DNA of 58,375 nucleotides, from positions 1 through 58,375 of the forward strand of contig NZ_CANTJS010000016.1 in NCBI RefSeq assembly GCF_947654275.1, read 5' to 3'. Shown in pieces: positions 1 through 8,441 of the stretch. The stretch is from an uncultured Oscillibacter sp. (GTDB taxonomy: Bacteria > Bacillota > Clostridia > Oscillospirales > Oscillospiraceae). The notes beneath the pieces were generated by a model. It was not told the origin of the DNA. It worked only from the letters and a program-made list of their open reading frames with translations, and made no database searches. Position 1 is the stretch's first letter, and each line of letters begins with the position of its first letter. The translations under genes were made by a program, and so were the position numbers.

Positions 1-2
1 GG

Positions 3-80
3 ATCACGGTGGTGGACGCCGGCAACATTCAGGTCAAAATCAGGGATGTTGATGTGGTGATCGATGAAACACTGCCCTGA
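3..80 (+). CDS. C-terminal end of an unidentified protein (partial)
   Basis: An open frame enters from the left edge and ends in TGA at 78-80, giving 25 residues (ITVVDAGN... to ...VVIDETLP). The frame is followed 11 bases later by a strong hairpin, which supports it being the true end of a transcribed gene. The fragment is too short to assign a family. It may belong to the same integrated element as the recombinase remnant next to it, but that is a guess. Confidence 0.45.
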   Translation: MTVVDAGNIQVKIRDVDVVIDETLP

Positions 81-91
81 TCGAAAGCATG

Positions 92-148
92 AGAAAAGAG
101 CGCAGGACCGGAGAGGCAAACGCCGGCTCCGATCCTGCGCTCTTTTCT
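92..148. terminator. strong bidirectional intrinsic terminator
   Basis: Arms AAAAGAGCGCAGGA...CGGAG (from 93) and CTCCG.TCCTGCGCTCTTTT (to 146) form a stem of about 19 bp with A-rich and T-rich flanks on either side, so it would work in both directions. It closes the gene ending at 80. Confidence 0.85.
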
Positions 149-225
149 TATGCCCCAAAACGACCGAAACCATTGTGCCGCAACGGTTTTGGGTCTGCAT
201 CTTTTTCCCCCACACAAGGAATATC

Positions 226-1527
226 ATGAACGAATACTATGCCCGCGATATTTCCAAGAAGCGCCGGATCGTGAACAAAATGAAAGGCAATTTCGGCATA
301 CCGCTGTCTCCGCCTCCCTATGGCTACATCAAGAACCCGGACGATCCCCGCTTTTGGGTGATTGACCTGGAGGCCGCTGCCGTTGTCCGGTGTATCTATC
401 AAATGGCCCTGGACGGCTACGGGCTGGCAGAAACCGCCTCCGCGCTGGAGAAAGATGGGGTGTTCAATCCCACCTACTACTGGCGGAGCAAGGGAACCAG
501 CCGGGGCGGTTCCAAAAGCACCGTGGAGCCCACCAAATGGGGGCATACCACCATCAAGAAAATTCTCACCTTGCAGGAGTATTGCGGTGACGTGATTAAC
601 TTCAAATCCTACTCCAAGTCCTACAAGATGAAAAAGCGGATTGAAAACCCGGAGGAGAACCGGGCAATCTTCCTCAACGTCCACGAGGCCATTATAGACC
701 GGCCCACCTGGGAAAAGGTGCAGAGCATGAAAAAGGGGACCCGCCGGAGGCGGCCCACCGTCACCCAGGAGCCAAGTGCCTTTTCCGGCGTTCTCAAATG
801 CCCGGAGTGCGGCGGCAACCTCAACTTCCACTTCAACCAAGGCAACCACACTATTAAATTCTTTAGCTGTCAAAACCATAATTCCGGCCTCCGCAAGTGC
901 TCCAAGACCCATTACATTCGGCTGGAATTTCTGGAGCGGGTGGTGCTGTACGAGGTAAACCGGCTGGCCTCTTTTGCCAACGAGTATGAGGACGATTTCA
1001 TCAAGGCCATGATGGGCCGTTCCGCAAAGGTGACGGAGAATGAGCGGGCCAGGAAGCAGCGGGAGCTGGATGGGCTGCTGGCGAGGGACAAAGAGCTTGA
1101 CGGGCTTTTCGAGAGGCTTTACGAGGACAACGTGAGCCAGAAAATCAGCGACGCCCGGTTTGCGAAAATGTCCCAGCGGTACGAGCAGGAGCAGGGGGAG
1201 AACGCCAAGCGGATCAAGGCGCTGCGGCTGGAGCTGAAAAAGAGCGAGGGCCAGAGGATGGACGTTGACACGTTTCTTGAAACGGTCCGGCGGTACACCA
1301 ACGCCACCGAGATTACCCAGCGCATGGTGGCGGAGCTGATTGACCATATCGACGTGTACCATGCGGAAAAGCAGGACGGCGTTACCACCCAGCACATCAC
1401 CATCTATTACAACTGTATCGGCACTTTCTCCGTCCCTGACCGTCGGAAAATCCCGGCTGCGGAGATCACGATGGGGACGAGAAAGGGAGTAGCCGTCAGC
1501 TACTCCCCGGAGCGGATCGCCGTATAG
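226..1527 (+). pseudogene. large serine recombinase remnant lacking the catalytic N-terminus
   Basis: The 433-residue product begins MNEYYARDISKK, which in intact large serine recombinases is the helix that ends the resolvase catalytic domain. The usual first 120 or so residues, with the nucleophilic serine, are missing; the sequence just upstream is a terminator and unrelated bases. What remains is the Recombinase domain (PPYGYIKNPDD onward), the zinc-ribbon (CPECGG near residue 190, then C-x-K-C) and the long coiled coil and C-terminal domain ending near YYNCIGTFSV. The open frame is otherwise intact. Homology seems to begin at RNI (about 217), so the truncation breakpoint lies there. Without the catalytic serine it cannot recombine DNA, although it could still bind it. 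It sits 66 bp from the 3' end of tRNA-Ser, which suggests debris of an old integrated element. Confidence 0.85.
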
Positions 1528-1543
1528 GATTTTGAGCAAAAAT

Positions 1544-1594
1544 AATGCGGAGTGTCCTCAAAGGATACTCAAATCCTATAAGGACACTCCGCAT
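1544..1594 (-). terminator. terminator of tRNA-Ser
   Basis: Arms ATGCGGAGTGTCCT (1545-1558) and AGGACACTCCGCAT (1581-1594) form a 14-bp perfect stem. On the minus strand it is followed by ATTATTTTTG, so it terminates the tRNA transcript. It abuts the tRNA 3' CCA. Confidence 0.85.
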
Positions 1595-1682
1595 GGCGGA
1601 GACGGTGGGATTCGAACCCACGAGCCCTTGAGGGCTACCTGATTTCGAGTCAGGCTCGTTATGACCACTTCGATACGTCTCC
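1594..1682 (-). tRNA. tRNA-Ser (anticodon CGA)
   Basis: On the minus strand the molecule starts GGAGACG and ends CGTCTCCGCCA, giving a 7-bp acceptor stem and an encoded CCA. The anticodon stem CTGA/TCAG encloses the loop CTCGAAA with anticodon CGA, which reads serine codon UCG. A long variable arm (about GGTAGCCCTCAAGGGCTC) confirms a class II tRNA, and the T loop is GGTTCGAATCC. Length is 89 nt with CCA. A serine recombinase remnant ends 66 bp beyond its 3' end. Confidence 0.95.
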
Positions 1683-1965
1683 ATGTGAACATATGCGGTT
1701 TTTTGAATCAAAAACATAATTTCGGGCCGGCCCTGTGACAGCCGTTCCATACCGCCGCTGTCCCTTGACCGCACAGGCAGAAATATTGACGCTGAATCCG
1801 AACAGCCGTATTTCCGGCCGGACAATGCTGCCGGAGCAGAGCCGGTTAAACCGGCCCGGAGGGGAGGCCCACATTTGCGGGCCCTGCGGCAGGACCACGT
1901 TTATTATGCCACATTTTCCCCTGGGTTGCAAGGGGTAACCCGCTCCGGAGCCGGAAAATTTTCCG

Positions 1966-3075
1966 TTATCGCCCAAACTGGAAGGCATCGCACTTAATCA
2001 TGCTGTTGTACAGCTTCCGTTTTTTGTCCGCCTGGCGGCCAAAACAGCGCTCAAATTCCGTGTGGGAGCTGAGAACCAGCACCCGCCATTTCGGCGGCAG
2101 GGTCCGCAGCGCCTGGCCGAAAGACCTGTACAGCGCTTCGGCCTCCTGCTTTTCCAAAAGCCGCTCGCCATAGGGCGGGTTGGTTACCAGCTGGCCATAT
2201 TCACTGTCCCGGTGAAATTTTCCTGCGTCCGCCGTCTCAAAACGCACACAGTCGGAAACCCCCGCCAGCTCCGCGTTATGCTGGGCCAGCTCCACCGCCG
2301 CCGGGTCGATATCGCCGCCCCAGATATCATAATTCCCGTGAAATTCCCGATCCATGGCCTCATCGGCAGCCTCCAGCCACAGCTTGGAATCCATGGGCTT
2401 CCAGCGTTGGGCGGCAAAGCGCCGGTCCAGGCCGGGAGCCCGGTTTTTCGCAATCAGGGCCGCCTCAATGGGAATGGTGCCGCTGCCGCAGAAGGGGTCG
2501 CAGAAGGAATCCTTCCCCCGGTAGCGGGAGAGGATGACCAGTGCCGCCGCCAGGGTCTCCCGCAGGGGCGCGCCCATGTTGCGGGCCCGGTAGCCCCGCT
2601 TGTACAGGCCTTCGCCGGAGGTGTCCAGGTAGAGAAACGCCCGGTCCTTGACAATGGCAAACTGAATCTGGTAGCGGCTGCCGGTTTCCGGCAGAGTCTC
2701 CCGGCCATAGACCCGGCCCAGCCGCTGGGCGGCGGCCTTTTTCACGATGGACTGGCAGGCGGGGACGGAATGGAGCGCGGAATTCAGGGAATAGCCCTTT
2801 ACCGGGAACTCTCCGTCGCCGGGGATGAAGTCCTCCCAGGGCAGGGCCAGCACCCCCTGGAACAGCGCCTCGAAATCCGGGGCGGGGAAGGAGCCCAGCT
2901 CCATTAAAACCCGGGCCCCGCAGCGCAGATTGATATTCAGCCGGGCGATGTCGGCAAAGCCGCCGGAGCAGTGGACCCGGCCGTTTTCCGCCCGGACCTC
3001 CTTCAGGTCCAGCCGCCGCATCTCGTCCGCCACCAGGCTCTCCAGCCCCAGCAGACAGGGCACCGTCAAAATCAT
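1966..3075 (-). CDS. THUMP-domain class I rRNA (guanine-N2) methyltransferase, YpsC/RlmL-like
   Basis: This 369-residue protein has an N-terminal THUMP-type RNA-binding region (about residues 1-160) and a Rossmann methyltransferase domain. The SAM-binding motif DPFCGSGTIPIEAA lies near residue 190 and the catalytic NPPYGERL near residue 300; N-P-P-Y is typical of amino-group methylation of guanine in RNA. Length and order match the Firmicutes YpsC group, related to the RlmL half of E. coli RlmKL, which modifies 23S rRNA. The exact target base cannot be told from sequence. The ATG is preceded by GGAGG at good spacing. It lies 32 bp downstream of lysA on the same strand and is probably co-transcribed with it. 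Confidence 0.9.
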   Translation of the reverse strand: MILTVPCLLGLESLVADEMRRLDLKEVRAENGRVHCSGGFADIARLNINLRCGARVLMELGSFPAPDFEALFQGVLALPWEDFIPGDGEFPVKGYSLNSALHSVPACQSIVKKAAAQRLGRVYGRETLPETGSRYQIQFAIVKDRAFLYLDTSGEGLYKRGYRARNMGAPLRETLAAALVILSRYRGKDSFCDPFCGSGTIPIEAALIAKNRAPGLDRRFAAQRWKPMDSKLWLEAADEAMDREFHGNYDIWGGDIDPAAVELAQHNAELAGVSDCVRFETADAGKFHRDSEYGQLVTNPPYGERLLEKQEAEALYRSFGQALRTLPPKWRVLVLSSHTEFERCFGRQADKKRKLYNSMIKCDAFQFGR

Positions 3076-3107
3076 ATCCCCGCCTCCATTCCTTATTTCA
3101 AACGTGT

Positions 3108-4361
3108 TTACCAGACCAGCGTGGCAAAATAATCCTCCAGAGTCTCCGCCCGGCGAATCAGTTCCACACTGCCGTCCTCCCGCAGCAGCAGTTCCGCGGA
3201 GCGCAGCTTTCCGTTGTAGTTATAGCCCATGGAAAAGCCGTGGGCCCCGGCGTCGTGGATGACCAGCAGGTCGCCGGGGACGGTTTCGGGCAGCATCCGG
3301 TCCACGGCAAATTTGTCGTTGTTCTCACAGAGACTGCCGGAAACGTCATAGGAATGGGTGCAGGGAGCGTTCTCTTTGCCCATGACGGTGATGTGGTGAT
3401 AGGAGCCGTACATGGCCGGCCGCATCAGGTTGCAGGCGCAGGCGTCTACGCCCAGGTAGTCCTTGTAGATGTGCTTTTCGTGAATGACCCTGGTCACCAG
3501 ATGGCCGTAGGGGGCCAGCATATACCGGCCCAGCTCCGTATAGAGCGCCACGTCCCCCATGCCGGCAGGGACCAGAATCTCCTCATAGGCCCGCCGGACG
3601 CCCGCGCCGATGGCGGCGATGTCGTTGGCTGCCTGGTCCGGGAGATAGGGGACGCCGATGCCGCCGGAGAGATTGATGAAGGTAATCCTGCACCCGGTTT
3701 CCTGCCAGAGCTCCGCCGCAAGCTGGAAGAGAATGCGGGCAAGGGCGGGGTAATACTCGTTGGACAGGGTGTTGGAGGCCAGGAAGGCGTGAATGCCGAA
3801 TTCCCTGGCTCCCATGGCCTTCAGCCGCCGGAAGGCTTCGGTCATCTGGGGGCGGGTCATGCCGAATTTGGCGTCGCCGGGGTTGTCCATCACCTGGAAG
3901 CCCTCGCCGGTCTCTCCCAGGGTGAAGACGCCGCCGGGGTTGAAGCGGCAGCAGATTTTCTCCGGAATGCCGCAGGCGGCCTCCAGCGTGTCAATGAGGG
4001 TGATGTCGTCCAGGTTGATGATGCCTCCCATCCGGGCCGCCGCCTGGAATTCCTCGGCGGTGGTGTTGTTGGAGGAAAACATGATTTCTTCCCCGGCGGC
4101 GCCGCAGCGCTCCGACATCACCAGCTCCGCCAGAGAAGAGCAGTCGCAGCCGCAGCCCTCCTGGCGGAGAATTTTGATAATGGCAGGGGTGGGGGTGGCC
4201 TTCACGGCAAAGTACTCCCGAAAGCCGGGGTTCCAGGAGAATGCGGCCTTTAAGCGGCGGGCGTTCTCCCGGATGCCTTTCTCGTCATAAATGTGGAAGG
4301 GGGTGGGGTGCCGGGCGGCGATGGCCTCCAGCTGGTCTTTTGTGACAAAGGGTGTTTTCAT
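3108..4361 (-). CDS. lysA: diaminopimelate decarboxylase-type PLP enzyme
   Basis: This 417-residue fold-type III PLP decarboxylase would convert meso-diaminopimelate to lysine in the cytoplasm. The PLP lysine is K54 in EYFAVKATP. CDCSSLAEL, the glycine-rich ELGRYMLAPYG region, SGSLCENNDKFAVDR (the dimer-interface catalytic cysteine) and the C-terminal DAGAHGFSMGYNYNG follow in family order. It belongs to a divergent subgroup of DapDC, so a related substrate such as another D-centre amino acid is possible but less likely. A clean minus-strand promoter (TTGACA-17-TAAAAT) lies 45-73 bp upstream, and the start has GAGGTCG as ribosome-binding site. It is the first gene of a two-gene unit with the rRNA methyltransferase. 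Confidence 0.88.
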   Translation of the reverse strand: MKTPFVTKDQLEAIAARHPTPFHIYDEKGIRENARRLKAAFSWNPGFREYFAVKATPTPAIIKILRQEGCGCDCSSLAELVMSERCGAAGEEIMFSSNNTTAEEFQAAARMGGIINLDDITLIDTLEAACGIPEKICCRFNPGGVFTLGETGEGFQVMDNPGDAKFGMTRPQMTEAFRRLKAMGAREFGIHAFLASNTLSNEYYPALARILFQLAAELWQETGCRITFINLSGGIGVPYLPDQAANDIAAIGAGVRRAYEEILVPAGMGDVALYTELGRYMLAPYGHLVTRVIHEKHIYKDYLGVDACACNLMRPAMYGSYHHITVMGKENAPCTHSYDVSGSLCENNDKFAVDRMLPETVPGDLLVIHDAGAHGFSMGYNYNGKLRSAELLLREDGSVELIRRAETLEDYFATLVW

Positions 4362-4405
4362 GAAAACGACCTCGAATCCTTCAATAATCCCGGTGATATG
4401 ACCTT

Positions 4406-4434
4406 ATTTTATGGTCCGGGCCCTGCTCTGTCAA
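4406..4434 (-). promoter_or_regulatory. sigma-A-type promoter of lysA
   Basis: On the minus strand TTGACA (4434-4429), 17 bases, TAAAAT (4411-4406). It drives the gene starting at 4361. Confidence 0.75.
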
Positions 4435-4581
4435 GTTAACGTGAAAAAAAGGGCAGGCTGCACGGTTCTTCTTTCAAAAGTCCGGCGGATTTTGTGGATT
4501 TTGCGCTCTTGTGCCCTCTTTTGTACCCGGTCTGTCAGGAAGCGGGACACGGCATTCGTTATACTGGAGAGAAAATAACCC

Positions 4582-4610
4582 TTGCGTTTTCCGTGCCCCG
4601 GCGGTACAAT
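4582..4610 (+). promoter_or_regulatory. sigma-A-type promoter of the yedF cluster
   Basis: TTGCGT (4582-4587), 17 bases, TACAAT (4605-4610), 48 bp ahead of the yedF start codon. Confidence 0.65.
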
Positions 4611-4657
4611 GGGGACAGGATTCCCGTCACCTGACGGATATGAAGGAGGAGCGCCTG

Positions 4658-5275
4658 ATGAACACAGTCGTTGTAAACGCCGTGGGCGAGCAGTGTCCCA
4701 TCCCGGTGGTCAAGGCCACCCGGGCCCTGCGGGCTATGACAGAGCCCGGGGTGCTGGAGGTCCATGTGGACAATGAGATTGCCGTGCAGAACCTGACCCG
4801 GATGGCCTCCGGCCACCGGCTGACGGCGAAGGCGGAAAAACGGTCCGAACAGGAATTTGTGGTAACCATGGAGGTGTCCGAGCCCATGGGGGAGACGCCG
4901 GTGGAGGAGCCCGCCCTGACCTGTGTCCCGGACAGCCGGGGGGGCCTGGTGGCGGCGGTGGACAGCGCCTTTATGGGCCGGGGCAGCGATGAGCTGGGAG
5001 CCGTTCTGATGAAGGGCTTTTTGTACGCCCTGAGCCAGCTGCCGCAGCTGCCCCGGACCGTCCTGTTCTACAATGGCGGAGCCCATCTGACCTGCCGGGG
5101 CTCCGGGGCCCTGGAGGACCTGAAGCATCTGGAGGCCCAGGGCGTGGAGATTCTCACCTGCGGCACCTGCCTGAATCACTACGGACTGACGGAGGACCTG
5201 GAGGTGGGCGGCGTCACCAATATGTACACCATCGTGGAGAAGCTGGCGGGGGCGGGAAAGGTTGTCAAGCCGTGA
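4658..5275 (+). CDS. yedF: YedF: TusA-like sulfur/selenium carrier fused to a DsrE-like domain
   Basis: The start is the ATG behind AAGGAGGA (4643-4650), giving 205 residues. The first 75 residues are a TusA/SirA-like domain with the Cys-Pro motif GEQCPIP (C13), the residue that carries persulfide or selenide. Residues about 95-205 form a DsrE-like domain with a second cysteine pair in LTCGTCLNHYGL. This two-domain arrangement is the family known as sulfurtransferase-like selenium metabolism protein YedF, often found with selenium-dependent molybdenum hydroxylase genes. The stop codon overlaps the GTG start of the PLP enzyme downstream (GTGA), so the two are translationally coupled. No selD or selA lies in the window, so the selenium role is inferred from family and neighbours. 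Confidence 0.9.
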   Translation: MNTVVVNAVGEQCPIPVVKATRALRAMTEPGVLEVHVDNEIAVQNLTRMASGHRLTAKAEKRSEQEFVVTMEVSEPMGETPVEEPALTCVPDSRGGLVAAVDSAFMGRGSDELGAVLMKGFLYALSQLPQLPRTVLFYNGGAHLTCRGSGALEDLKHLEAQGVEILTCGTCLNHYGLTEDLEVGGVTNMYTIVEKLAGAGKVVKP

Positions 5276-6414
5276 TTTATCTGGACAATGCCGCCACGAC
5301 CCGGACCAAGCCCGCCGCCGTGGTCCGGGCGGTGACGGAGGCCCTGACCTCCTATGGCAGCTGCGGCCGGGGGGCCCATGAGGGGGCTCTTGCCGCCGCC
5401 CGGACCGTCTACGGCGTCCGGGAGAAGCTGGCGGCGCTGTTCGGCTGTCCCAGGGCGGACCATGTGTGCTTTGCCCAGAACTCCACCCAGGCCCTGAACA
5501 CCGCCATTTCCGGCCTGCTGGGGCCGGAGGACCATGTGATTTCCACGGACTGGGAGCACAATTCCGTGCTCCGCCCCCTGTACCGCCTGCGGGACCGGGG
5601 GATGGGTCTGGATTTTCTCCCGGCGGACCGGCAGGGGCGGCTGGATTACGGCGCGCTTCCCGGCCTTCTGAGGGGGAACACCAGGGCCCTGGTCTGCAAT
5701 CACGCCTCCAATCTGACAGGGGACCTGCTGGACCTGGAGCGGGTTTCCGGCTTCGCCGGGGAACACGGGCTGCTGTTGATTCTGGATGCCTCTCAGACGG
5801 CGGGGAGCATCCCCATTGACATGGCGGCCCAGGGCGTGGACGTCCTCTGCTTCACCGGCCACAAGGGCCTGCTGGGCCCCCAGGGCACCGGAGGGCTGTG
5901 CCTCCGGGAGGGGCTGGAGGTCCGGCCCTTTGCCGTGGGAGGCACCGGCGTCCGGAGCTATTCCGAGACCCAGCCGGCCGGGTATCCCACCCGGCTGGAG
6001 GCGGGGACGCTGAACGGACACGGCATCGCCGGCCTGGGGGCGGCGCTGGACTTCCTGGCCGGGACAGGAGTGGAGGCCGTCCATGCCCGTGAGGACGCCC
6101 TGGCCCGCCGGTTTTACGAGGCGGTCCGGAAGCTGCCCGGGGTCCGGGTGTATGGCGATTTTTCCAGGCCCCTCCGGGCCCCCATCGTGGCGCTGAATAT
6201 CGGGGACTGTGATTCCTCCGAGGTCTCCGACGAGCTGGCGGAGCGCTTTGGCATAGCCACCCGTCCCGGCGCCCACTGCGCCCCCCGCATTCACAGATGC
6301 CTGGGGACGGAGGAGCAGGGGGCGGTCCGCTTCTCCTGGTCCTGGTTCAATACGGAGGAGGAAACGGACGCGGCGGCGGAGGGCGTCCGGATATTGGCGC
6401 TGGAGGCGGACTGA
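5272..6414 (+). CDS. class V aminotransferase / cysteine desulfurase-like PLP enzyme
   Basis: This 380-residue enzyme starts at GTG inside the yedF stop codon. It opens with IYLDNAATT, carries the PLP-binding aspartate in LILDASQT and the Schiff-base lysine in TGHKGLLGPQGTGG, and has the cysteine of GAHCAPRIHR near residue 340, the position of the catalytic cysteine in selenocysteine lyase/cysteine desulfurase relatives. It would release sulfur or selenium from (seleno)cysteine as an enzyme-bound persulfide or selenide. Tight coupling to YedF and a DUF3343 protein suggests it hands the atom to those carriers. It is shorter than, and distinct from, housekeeping IscS/NifS. Confidence 0.85.
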   Translation: MIYLDNAATTRTKPAAVVRAVTEALTSYGSCGRGAHEGALAAARTVYGVREKLAALFGCPRADHVCFAQNSTQALNTAISGLLGPEDHVISTDWEHNSVLRPLYRLRDRGMGLDFLPADRQGRLDYGALPGLLRGNTRALVCNHASNLTGDLLDLERVSGFAGEHGLLLILDASQTAGSIPIDMAAQGVDVLCFTGHKGLLGPQGTGGLCLREGLEVRPFAVGGTGVRSYSETQPAGYPTRLEAGTLNGHGIAGLGAALDFLAGTGVEAVHAREDALARRFYEAVRKLPGVRVYGDFSRPLRAPIVALNIGDCDSSEVSDELAERFGIATRPGAHCAPRIHRCLGTEEQGAVRFSWSWFNTEEETDAAAEGVRILALEAD

Positions 6415-6650
6415 TGTGGAAGCGAACGGAAAAATGCGTAGTGGCGTTCTCCACCACCTTCGCCGCCATGGCCATGGAGGCCGCCTGCCGGGCGGCGGGC
6501 CTGCCGGGGCGGATTATCCCCCTGCCCCGGAGCATCTCCGCCGGGTGCGGCTTGTGCTGGGCGGGACCGGCGGAGAGCCGGGAGGCCATTGAGGAGCTGG
6601 TGATAAAAAAACACTTGGATGTGGACGGCATCTATGCTATGATTCTCTAA
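6414..6650 (+). CDS. DUF3343 putative Se/S carrier-like protein
   Basis: A 78-residue protein whose ATG (6414) overlaps the preceding stop. It contains SAGCGLCW, matching the conserved cysteine segment of DUF3343 proteins, which are thought to be small selenium or sulfur carriers. Its place directly after yedF and the desulfurase-like gene is the classic arrangement of the selenium-dependent hydroxylase maturation neighbourhood. Function is inferred from that association only. Confidence 0.8.
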   Translation: MWKRTEKCVVAFSTTFAAMAMEAACRAAGLPGRIIPLPRSISAGCGLCWAGPAESREAIEELVIKKHLDVDGIYAMIL

Positions 6651-6665
6651 GAGAGGTGATGCCGG

Positions 6666-6839
6666 ATGTCCAATATCTGTGAGGACTGCGTATACTACGA
6701 TTTTGATGAGGAGCTGGACGCCTGGGTCTGTGAGGCGGACCTGGACGAGGACGATATGGCCCGGTTCCTTCAGCAGACCCAAACCGCCTGTCCCTTTTAC
6801 CGCCGGGGCGGCGATTACGACACGGCCCGGCGGCAGTAG
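6666..6839 (+). CDS. DUF6472-like small four-cysteine protein
   Basis: A 57-residue ORF starting MSNICEDCVYYDFDEE, behind AGAGGTG, with a C-x2-C pair near the N-terminus, a third cysteine in WVCEADLDEDDMARF and a fourth in TACPFYRRG. Four cysteines in this pattern suggest a small zinc knuckle. The sequence resembles the small acidic Firmicutes family DUF6472 from memory. It lies 15 bp after the DUF3343 gene and 12 bp ahead of the Nudix gene, so it is likely in the same transcript. Function unknown. Confidence 0.8.
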   Translation: MSNICEDCVYYDFDEELDAWVCEADLDEDDMARFLQQTQTACPFYRRGGDYDTARRQ

Positions 6840-6851
6840 GAGGACGGCGCG

Positions 6852-7379
6852 ATGGAAGTGAAGGAGCTTGTAGATCTTTATGATGAAAACCGTCTCCCTC
6901 TGGGGAGAACGGCAGAGCGGCAGGGCAAAAAGGGACCCGGGGAATACCGGATGGTGGTCCACGTCTGCCTTTTTGACAGCCGGGGCCGTCTGCTGATTCA
7001 GCAGCGGACGGCGGAAAAGCATATCTGGCCCGGTCTTTGGGACGTGTCTGTAGGCGGAGGCGTGGACGCGGGGGAGACCAGCCGCCAGGGGGCGGAGCGG
7101 GAATTCCGGGAGGAGCTGGGTGTTTCCCTGGACCTCAGCGGCCGCCGCCCTTCGGTGACGGTCAACTTTGAGGGGGGATTTGACGACTTTTTCATTGTCA
7201 CCGGGGACCTGAAGCCGGAGGAGCTGATCTGTCAGAAGGAGGAGGTCGCCGCCGTCCGCTATGCCGGGCTGGACGAGGTGCTGGACATGGTGGACGGGGG
7301 GAGCTTCATCCCGTATCCCAAGAGCTTTCTCCGCTTTCTGTTCGATATGCGGGAGCAGTTCGGGTTTCCCACCAAATAA
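6852..7379 (+). CDS. Nudix hydrolase (Idi-like type)
   Basis: This 175-residue protein has a complete Nudix box, GGGVDAGE followed by REFREELGV (about residues 73-96), which binds Mg2+ and cleaves nucleoside-diphosphate-linked substrates. The N-terminal VDLYDENRLPLGR and the RMVVHVCLFD strand resemble the isopentenyl-diphosphate isomerase-like branch of Nudix proteins, which are often general housecleaning pyrophosphatases; true isomerase activity is not implied. AGGAGGA precedes the ATG. It is the last gene before a strong terminator, so the unit likely runs from yedF to here. Confidence 0.88.
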   Translation: MEVKELVDLYDENRLPLGRTAERQGKKGPGEYRMVVHVCLFDSRGRLLIQQRTAEKHIWPGLWDVSVGGGVDAGETSRQGAEREFREELGVSLDLSGRRPSVTVNFEGGFDDFFIVTGDLKPEELICQKEEVAAVRYAGLDEVLDMVDGGSFIPYPKSFLRFLFDMREQFGFPTK

Positions 7380-7422
7380 GCGCAGGGCAAGTATGCAAGG
7401 GCGTTCGATGGCGGGACACAAG

Positions 7423-7467
7423 AAAAAAGGCAGGGCAGACCGCAGCGGTTTGTCCTGCCCTTTTTTT
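7423..7467 (+). terminator. terminator after the Nudix gene
   Basis: GGCAGGGCAGACCGC pairs imperfectly with GCGGTTTGTCCTGCCC, followed by seven T residues at 7461-7467. Confidence 0.85.
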
Positions 7468-7530
7468 CCTGTTTCCTGTGTAATCCGTGATGGCGCTTTC
7501 GAAAAACGACTCTGAGGGGGAGAACCGGAA

Positions 7531-8295
7531 CTACACATACATGGACCAATCTGCCGCAGTCTGGTCGAGTTTTCTCCGGATAGCCTGCTTCCAATCTCCC
7601 TCCTGCTGCTCCCACAGTGCCAGCAGCTCGTCCAGAAGAGCCAGCTCCAGATACTGCTTGCGAAAGGTCTCCCGTTCCTCCGGAGCAAGGCCCGCTAACT
7701 GCGCATGATACCCCTCCTGGGCAAACCGCAGATAGGGAACGCCCTCGTCGAACCGGCCCAGGTGCCAGAGCTCCATGCCGTGGCCTGCGGCGATGGGGTC
7801 ACAGCTGAGACTGCGATGCCGCAAATCAATCGCCTGATTCCGGTAGGGAAGGAACAAGTCCCCCGTATCGCTGCCGGGTTGTGACTGCCGGGAGAGAAAC
7901 CGGTCCGCCGTCATCTGCTCCATCTGAGGCAGAACCCTCCGCTCCAACGCATGGACGATGTCCCGCCACACCGCTTCAAAATAGTCCGGGCCCTCGTCAA
8001 GCAGCCGTATATAGTCCCAATTCAGGTCGGAAGCCGGTTTTCCCTCTGCCCGCCAAAGCCGTTCCCGGTCACACTGGAGCCAGGTGAGCGGCGCGAACCG
8101 CGGAAAGATATAGCATAGGACCTTGCCGTGGATGCGGTCGGTGTAAAAGGATATCTCGTCTATCCATTCCTCACGCGCACGCAGAAAGCGCTTGTAAGGG
8201 CGCGGACGGGACTGGAATCCCAGGGGCTGCAAAAAGAGCTTCAGCCGCTTTTGCGCCAGCTGTCTGCCCTCACTGACTGTGAGTTTGTTTTCCAT
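7531..8295 (-). CDS. hypothetical protein, DUF4304-like N-terminal half
   Basis: The start chosen is MENKLTVSEGRQ (8295), preceded by GGGAGAAAGCGAG, giving 254 residues; the frame is open further upstream but without similarity or a ribosome site. The first 130 residues (LKLFLQPLGFQSRPRPYKRFLRA..., W-I-D-E-I-S-F and so on) resemble DUF4304, a group of uncharacterised cytoplasmic proteins found near secreted toxins or in accessory regions. The C-terminal half is helical and rich in leucine, tryptophan and tyrosine. No catalytic motif is apparent. It lies alone between two terminator-like hairpins. Confidence 0.7.
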   Translation of the reverse strand: MENKLTVSEGRQLAQKRLKLFLQPLGFQSRPRPYKRFLRAREEWIDEISFYTDRIHGKVLCYIFPRFAPLTWLQCDRERLWRAEGKPASDLNWDYIRLLDEGPDYFEAVWRDIVHALERRVLPQMEQMTADRFLSRQSQPGSDTGDLFLPYRNQAIDLRHRSLSCDPIAAGHGMELWHLGRFDEGVPYLRFAQEGYHAQLAGLAPEERETFRKQYLELALLDELLALWEQQEGDWKQAIRRKLDQTAADWSMYV

Positions 8296-8345
8296 CTCGC
8301 TTTCTCCCAATGTGGTATTCCGGTTTGCCGGCCGGTGATACGCCG

Positions 8346-8380
8346 ACGCCCGCCGGAAAACAGCGTTCCCCGGCGGGCGT
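8346..8380. terminator. hairpin downstream of the metallopeptidase gene
   Basis: Perfect 11-bp arms ACGCCCGCCGG (8346-8356) and CCGGCGGGCGT (8370-8380). There is no good T tract on the minus strand, so terminator function is likely but not certain. Confidence 0.5.
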
Positions 8381-8441
8381 TCACGTTTCTGCAATATGCG
8401 CCGGGACACGCTCCGGCATTTTTTGAGGGGATATGGACGGC

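Noticed and set aside
64..225. Upstream extension of the recombinase frame at the left end
   Set aside because: The frame is open, but this part crosses a terminator and translates to unrelated Arg/Cys-rich sequence; homology starts at about 217.
1594..1682. tRNA-Ser as attachment site of an island
   Set aside because: No second copy of the tRNA 3' end was noticed in the window, and the neighbouring recombinase is of the serine type, which seldom uses tRNA genes.
2062..2907. Long open frame opposite the rRNA methyltransferase gene (and many similar antisense frames in this GC-rich window)
   Set aside because: They are complements of well-supported genes, with Pro/Gly/Gln/His-rich translations and no ribosome sites.
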